A stretch of DNA of 18,727 nt. Origin: an uncultured Alphaproteobacteria bacterium. GTDB taxonomy: Bacteria > Pseudomonadota > Alphaproteobacteria > Rhizobiales > Rhizobiaceae. The stretch is from contig CAKMZG010000002.1 in the NCBI GenBank assembly GCA_929200335.1, positions 1-18,727 of the forward strand, in the 5' to 3' direction. A program made the position numbers and the translations under genes. Shown here one piece after another: positions 15,138-18,727 of the stretch (position 1 is its first letter; the number at the start of each line of letters is the position of its first letter). Below the pieces are notes generated by a model that made no database searches, had not been told where the DNA came from, and saw only the letters and a list, made by a program, of their open reading frames with translations.

Positions 15138-16274
15138 ATGACAACTCAAAAGCCTTTCATCACGACACAAGATTGTAACATCCGTGATTTTAAATCAATT
15201 TGTGAGCAAAATTTACAATCTTCAGATGTGCCACTTAGTGTAAAAATCGAAAAAAATATTCCGATTTATGATGGCAACTTATTGGAAATTAATCAGCAAT
15301 TATTAGCTGAGTGGGCATATGTTTTGCGTCAATCCAGCGGCGTGATAGTGATTAAAAATGCCGTCACGGATCACGAAGCAATTGATGAGGCGACGGCTGT
15401 CTATTATAAAATTATTGCGGAAGAAAAAGCTGCTGGCGCTGGCGCCGCTGACCATTTTGCTGCGGCTGGCTCAAATGATCGCATTTGGAACAGCTTACAA
15501 AAATTAGCATTAGAAGCACCTAATGTATTTGCGCGTTATTTTGCTAATCCGCTTGTTGATGCCGCCTCTAGAGCATGGCTTGGACCAAATTATCAAATGA
15601 CTGCGCAAGTTAATTTGGTACATCCAGGTGGCAAGGCACAAAAGGCGCACCGCGATTATCATCTTGGATTTCAAACACCTGAGCGCTCAGCACAATATCC
15701 TGCTCATGTGCATGACCTTTCGCCAGTGATGACCCTTCAAGGCGCGCTTGCTCATACGGATATGCCTATAGAAAGTGGCCCTACTAAATTGTTGCCGTTC
15801 TCTCAAAGTTATCATGAGGGGTATTTGGCTTATCACTTACCAGAATTCACGGAGTATTTTGAAGAAAACTATGTACAGTTAGAGCTTAAAAAAGGCGATG
15901 CAGTATTTTTCAACCCAGCATTGTTTCATGCAGCCGGTGATAATAATTCACAAGATGTCAAACGCTTTGTAAATCTATTACAAGTTTCATCTGCTTTTGG
16001 TAGGGCTATGGAAAGCGTTGATCGTTTTGCCATGTGCGAAGCCATTTATCCAGAATTGCTCAAACTGAATCTAGAGGCTATGCAGCAAGAGGCAACAATT
16101 GCATCTACGGCAGAGGGTTATAGTTTTCCAACCAATTTAGATCGTGATCCACCTATTGGTGGCTTAGCACCGAAAACACAAGCAGATATTATGCGCCAGT
16201 GCTTGAAAGAGCAAAAATCTAGTGGTGATTTTAATATTGAGCTTGAGGCACTTTTAAATAGACAACGCCCATAG
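15138..16274 (+). CDS. Phytanoyl-CoA dioxygenase (PhyH)-like Fe(II)/2-oxoglutarate oxygenase
   Basis: This 378-residue cytoplasmic protein has a double-stranded beta-helix core. Iron ligands are H171 and D173 in AHRDYH and H264 in ALFHAAGDN. R276 (VKRFVNL) is placed to bind the 2-oxoglutarate carboxylate. The full triad argues for an active oxygenase that hydroxylates or demethylates a small molecule with 2-oxoglutarate and O2. An N-terminal extension of about 60 residues and a C-terminal tail of about 85 flank the core. It is alone on its strand, divergent from a sugar-sensor LacI regulator, which suggests a substrate- or metabolite-induced single-gene unit. Substrate unknown; PhyH relatives act on acyl-CoAs, ectoine, phosphonates and secondary metabolites. 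Whether it serves the neighbouring inositol-type pathway, for example O-demethylation, is speculation. Confidence 0.82.
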   Translation: MTTQKPFITTQDCNIRDFKSICEQNLQSSDVPLSVKIEKNIPIYDGNLLEINQQLLAEWAYVLRQSSGVIVIKNAVTDHEAIDEATAVYYKIIAEEKAAGAGAADHFAAAGSNDRIWNSLQKLALEAPNVFARYFANPLVDAASRAWLGPNYQMTAQVNLVHPGGKAQKAHRDYHLGFQTPERSAQYPAHVHDLSPVMTLQGALAHTDMPIESGPTKLLPFSQSYHEGYLAYHLPEFTEYFEENYVQLELKKGDAVFFNPALFHAAGDNNSQDVKRFVNLLQVSSAFGRAMESVDRFAMCEAIYPELLKLNLEAMQQEATIASTAEGYSFPTNLDRDPPIGGLAPKTQADIMRQCLKEQKSSGDFNIELEALLNRQRP

Positions 16275-16281
16275 GCTGAAT

Positions 16282-16734
16282 TTATTCTTTAACACTTTCC
16301 ATGACCACAAATGTAGAAGTCTGCGCCACATGGGGCAGACTTGAAATTTGTTCACCTAAAAGTGATCTATAATGCTTAATGTCACGGCTGCGAATTTTTA
16401 ACAGATAATCAAAATTAGATGCAATCATATGGCATTCTTCTATTGCATTGATCTCACGCACTGCTGCATTAAATGCATCTAAAGCAGAAGAGCGCGTATT
16501 ATTTAAGGTAACTTGAACAAAGGCAATATGCCCTTCACCTATCATGCTAGAATCGATTTGAGCATGATAGCCTTTAATAATTGAATGCGCCTCAAGTCGT
16601 TTTAACCTCAATTGGCATGGCGTTTTTGATAAACCAACTTTCTTTGAAAGATCGGTAATGGTTATGCGGGCATTTTGTTGCAATGCAGCTATAATTTTTC
16701 TATCTAATAGATCAATTTCACTATTATTGTTCAT
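16282..16734 (-). CDS. putR: Lrp/AsnC-family regulator, probable PutR
   Basis: This 150-residue protein has the usual Lrp architecture: an AsnC-type winged helix-turn-helix (about 7-57; DRKIIAALQQNARITITDLS, then KKVGLSKTPCQLRLKRLE) and a C-terminal RAM effector domain (about 65-145; GHIAFVQVTLNN, IEECHMIASNFDYLLKIRS). It is divergent from putA with 130 bases between them. This is the standard alphaproteobacterial arrangement in which PutR activates putA in response to proline. It also fits because this PutA shows no N-terminal DNA-binding domain and so cannot regulate itself as in enterobacteria. It ends seven bases from the convergent dioxygenase gene. The symbol rests on context plus family; Lrp paralogues are hard to tell apart by sequence alone. 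Confidence 0.82.
   Translation of the reverse strand: MNNNSEIDLLDRKIIAALQQNARITITDLSKKVGLSKTPCQLRLKRLEAHSIIKGYHAQIDSSMIGEGHIAFVQVTLNNTRSSALDAFNAAVREINAIEECHMIASNFDYLLKIRSRDIKHYRSLLGEQISSLPHVAQTSTFVVMESVKE
16317..16342. terminator. Stem-loop in the 3' coding end of the Lrp-type gene
   Basis: AAGTCTGC (16317-16324) pairs with GCAGACTT (16335-16342); inside are one G-G mismatch, two more C-G pairs and an ACAT loop. It begins 43 bases after the dioxygenase stop and could stop that transcript, but the following bases (GAAATTTG) are only mildly T-rich. It encodes part of the Lrp C-terminus on the minus strand. Confidence 0.35.
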
Positions 16735-16763
16735 TTTATATATCTAATCCTCTATATAACTTA

Positions 16764-16780
16764 AAATTATTTAATAATTT
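16764..16780. promoter_or_regulatory. Candidate PutR (Lrp-type) binding site
   Basis: AAATTATTTAATAATTT is a perfect inverted repeat with 8-base arms and a single central T, in the middle of the putR-putA intergenic region. Lrp-family proteins bind AT-rich, roughly 15-bp palindromes, often several in a row. The region is AT-rich overall, which raises the chance of coincidence. A TATACT -10-like box for putA follows at 16828-16833 without a good -35, as expected for an activator-dependent promoter. Confidence 0.4.
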
Positions 16781-16864
16781 AACTAATTTTATATCAAACA
16801 TAGAGAAAAACACCAACTTAATTATTGTATACTTAAACCTCCCATTAGATGAGAGCTTGGTTAG

Positions 16865-18727
16865 ATGAATAAAGCATTAAAAGACATTCGGACAATAATT
16901 CGCGATTACAATCTTGCAGATGAGACCCAATGTTTGGATAATTTGATCGCTCAATCTCAGCTAGACGAAGATATTAAGCGGGATATTCATCTTGCAGCAT
17001 GTCAGTTGGTAACAAATGTTCGCAATAATTCAATACCTACAATCATGGAAGGGTTTTTAGCAGAATACGGTCTATCAACCCAAGAAGGCATATCCTTAAT
17101 GTGCTTGGCAGAAGCTTTAATGCGTGTGCCAGATATTGAAACCATGGATGCGTTGATTGCAGATAAGATTGTCCCCAGTGATTGGGGCAAACATTTAGGC
17201 AATGCTTCCTCCTCGCTAATCAATGCCACAACTTGGGGGTTAATGCTTACTGGTCGTGTTTTAGATGATAAGGGTGAAGGGATTGGCGCAACTCTACGTC
17301 GTATGATTAAGAATTTGGGTGAACCTGTGGTGCGTCAAGCTGTTTCCCAAGCCATGCGGGAGATGGGTCGTCAATTTGTACTTGGGCGCAGCATAGAAGA
17401 AGCTATGTCCCGTGCAAAAAATAATGAACAACTGGGCTATTCATATTCTTATGATATGTTAGGTGAGGCCGCTATGACCGATAAAGATGCGCGGCGCTAT
17501 CATCTATTCTATAGCGACGCAATTACTGCTATTGCTGCTAATTGCAACAATGATATTAAAGAGAATCCAGGCATCTCAGTAAAACTTTCAGCGCTTTACC
17601 CACGTTATGAAATGGGCAAACGTGAGGCAGTTTTAAAAGAATTAGTGCCACGTATTCGCTCACTTGCCATGTTAGCTAAGAGCGCAAATATGGGATTTAA
17701 CATTGATGCTGAAGAAGCTGAACGCCTTGACTTATCATTAGATGTGATTGAGGCCACTTTGAGTGAACCTGCTCTTGCAGGTTGGGATGGTTTTGGTGTG
17801 GTGGTACAAGCCTACGGCAAACGTGCACCATTTGTAATTGATTATCTTTATGAACTGTCTAAAAAACTTAATCGTAAAATTATGGTTCGTCTTGTAAAGG
17901 GAGCCTATTGGGATAGTGAAATTAAACGCGCTCAAGAGTTGGGAATTGAAAATTTTCCTGTTTTTACCCGTAAAGAGAATACCGACGTTAGCTATATTGC
18001 TTGTGCTAAAAAACTTTTAAACTACTCCGACATTATTTACCCGCAATTTGCTACTCATAATGCCCATACGGTTGCGAGCATTTTAACCATGGTTGAGTCT
18101 GATCAATTTAAATTAAAACCAGCTTTTGAATTTCAACGTCTCCACGGCATGGGCGAAGCACTGCACGATGAAGTTTTAAAACAGCATAAAACACGCTGCC
18201 GCATCTATGCACCTGTTGGCGCTCACCGTGATTTATTGGCCTATCTAGTACGCAGACTTTTAGAAAATGGAGCAAACTCTTCTTTTGTAAATCAAATAAT
18301 TGATACAACAATCCCTGCTACAGAAGTCGCAGCAGATCCCTTTCTTAAAGTGATGCAAAATAAAGTTGATCAACATCCAGATATAAAAAAACCAGGTCAA
18401 TTATTTGGCGATACTCGAGTGAATTCTAAAGGGTTTGATATTACAAATTCTAGCGATATTGAGATCATAGAAGAGGCGATAAAACCATTTAATGATCATC
18501 AATGGAATTTCTCAAAGGATGGGCAAAGAACACTCACCATTGCCAATCCCTATAAGCCAGATGAAGTGGTTGGAAATGTTTCACTAACTGATTTAAATGA
18601 AATTGATGAGAAGGCTGAGCAAGCTAAATTTGCCTACAAAGAATGGTCAAAATTCACGGCAAAAAAACGTCGCGAAATATTATTGCAGGTAGCTGATCTT
18701 TATGAGGAAAACTTTGGCGAACTATAC
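16865..18727 (+). CDS. putA: Bifunctional proline dehydrogenase / glutamate-semialdehyde dehydrogenase PutA, 5' part
   Basis: An open frame of 621 codons runs from the ATG at 16865 to the window edge; full PutA proteins are about 1000-1200 residues. The N-terminus starts directly with the helical arm/alpha domain (no ribbon-helix-helix). The FAD-binding proline dehydrogenase barrel follows: SVKLSALYPRYE near 238, VRLVKGAYWDSEI near 340, FATHNAHT near 395, RLHGMGE near 425, and YAPVGAHRDLLAYLVRRL near 447, the substrate-binding arginines. From about 500 the start of the aldehyde dehydrogenase half is visible, with TIANPYKPDEVVGNV. It oxidises proline to glutamate in two steps at the inner membrane face, giving electrons to quinone and NAD. 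GAGAG lies 9 bases before the start. The frame is unbroken. Probable regulator: the divergent Lrp-type gene. Confidence 0.95.
   Translation, partial: MNKALKDIRTIIRDYNLADETQCLDNLIAQSQLDEDIKRDIHLAACQLVTNVRNNSIPTIMEGFLAEYGLSTQEGISLMCLAEALMRVPDIETMDALIADKIVPSDWGKHLGNASSSLINATTWGLMLTGRVLDDKGEGIGATLRRMIKNLGEPVVRQAVSQAMREMGRQFVLGRSIEEAMSRAKNNEQLGYSYSYDMLGEAAMTDKDARRYHLFYSDAITAIAANCNNDIKENPGISVKLSALYPRYEMGKREAVLKELVPRIRSLAMLAKSANMGFNIDAEEAERLDLSLDVIEATLSEPALAGWDGFGVVVQAYGKRAPFVIDYLYELSKKLNRKIMVRLVKGAYWDSEIKRAQELGIENFPVFTRKENTDVSYIACAKKLLNYSDIIYPQFATHNAHTVASILTMVESDQFKLKPAFEFQRLHGMGEALHDEVLKQHKTRCRIYAPVGAHRDLLAYLVRRLLENGANSSFVNQIIDTTIPATEVAADPFLKVMQNKVDQHPDIKKPGQLFGDTRVNSKGFDITNSSDIEIIEEAIKPFNDHQWNFSKDGQRTLTIANPYKPDEVVGNVSLTDLNEIDEKAEQAKFAYKEWSKFTAKKRREILLQVADLYEENFGELY

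Noticed and set aside
1..18727. Mobile elements, CRISPR arrays, tRNA or rRNA genes, prophage or plasmid functions.
   Set aside because: No transposase, integrase, repeat-spacer pattern or RNA-gene signature was seen; gene content is ordinary catabolic and regulatory.

Overview
The window looks like a piece of an AT-rich (roughly 40% G+C by eye) alphaproteobacterial chromosome, most likely from the Hyphomicrobiales or a relative. The main clues are a putA gene whose product begins directly with its helical domain, with no ribbon-helix-helix DNA-binding segment, and which is divergent from an Lrp/AsnC-type PutR regulator. A second clue is an inositol-type catabolic cluster under LacI-family control. 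Genes are tightly packed with short gaps. I see no RNA genes, insertion sequences, CRISPR arrays or origin.

Layout. (1) 1-1727: the 5' part of a SnoaL/NTF2-like gene on the minus strand, divergent from an alpha/beta hydrolase gene that overlaps an RraA-like aldolase gene by one base. (2) 1745-4926, minus strand: a DSD1-type PLP enzyme, a second alpha/beta hydrolase and an FAD-dependent ferredoxin-reductase-like protein. (3) 5004-9549, minus strand: iolD, iolC, iolB and an iolJ-type aldolase, an operon covering ring opening to aldol cleavage of inositol breakdown. (4) 9676-12915, plus strand: two Gfo/Idh/MocA dehydrogenases flanking an IolE-like TIM-barrel protein. These probably form the upper, oxidising and dehydrating branch of the same pathway. 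(5) 12930-15050, minus strand: two tandem LacI-family regulators; the second is divergent from a phytanoyl-CoA-dioxygenase-like gene (15138-16274). (6) 16282-18727: a PutR-like regulator divergent from putA, which runs off the right edge.

How it fits together. A perfect 18-bp LacI-type palindrome lies in the divergent promoter region between iolD and the first dehydrogenase (9634-9651). A near-identical palindrome lies 9.4 kb away in the other divergent promoter region (221-238), between the SnoaL-like gene and the hydrolase/RraA pair. I infer that one LacI-family protein, most simply the one encoded at 12930-13931, controls both loci, so the left-hand genes probably belong to the same catabolic programme. 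The cluster has IolB, IolC, IolD and IolJ. Its dehydrogenases and IolE-like protein do not look like canonical IolG and IolE, and no iolA or transporter is present here. It may therefore feed an inositol derivative or another cyclic polyol into the standard lower pathway. This is the closest thing to an undescribed system in the window; it is an inference from sequence, not a demonstrated pathway.

The three convergent gene junctions have gaps of only 17, 14 and 7 bases. Each has a strong inverted repeat buried in the last codons of the minus-strand gene, suggesting that transcription end signals are embedded in coding sequence.
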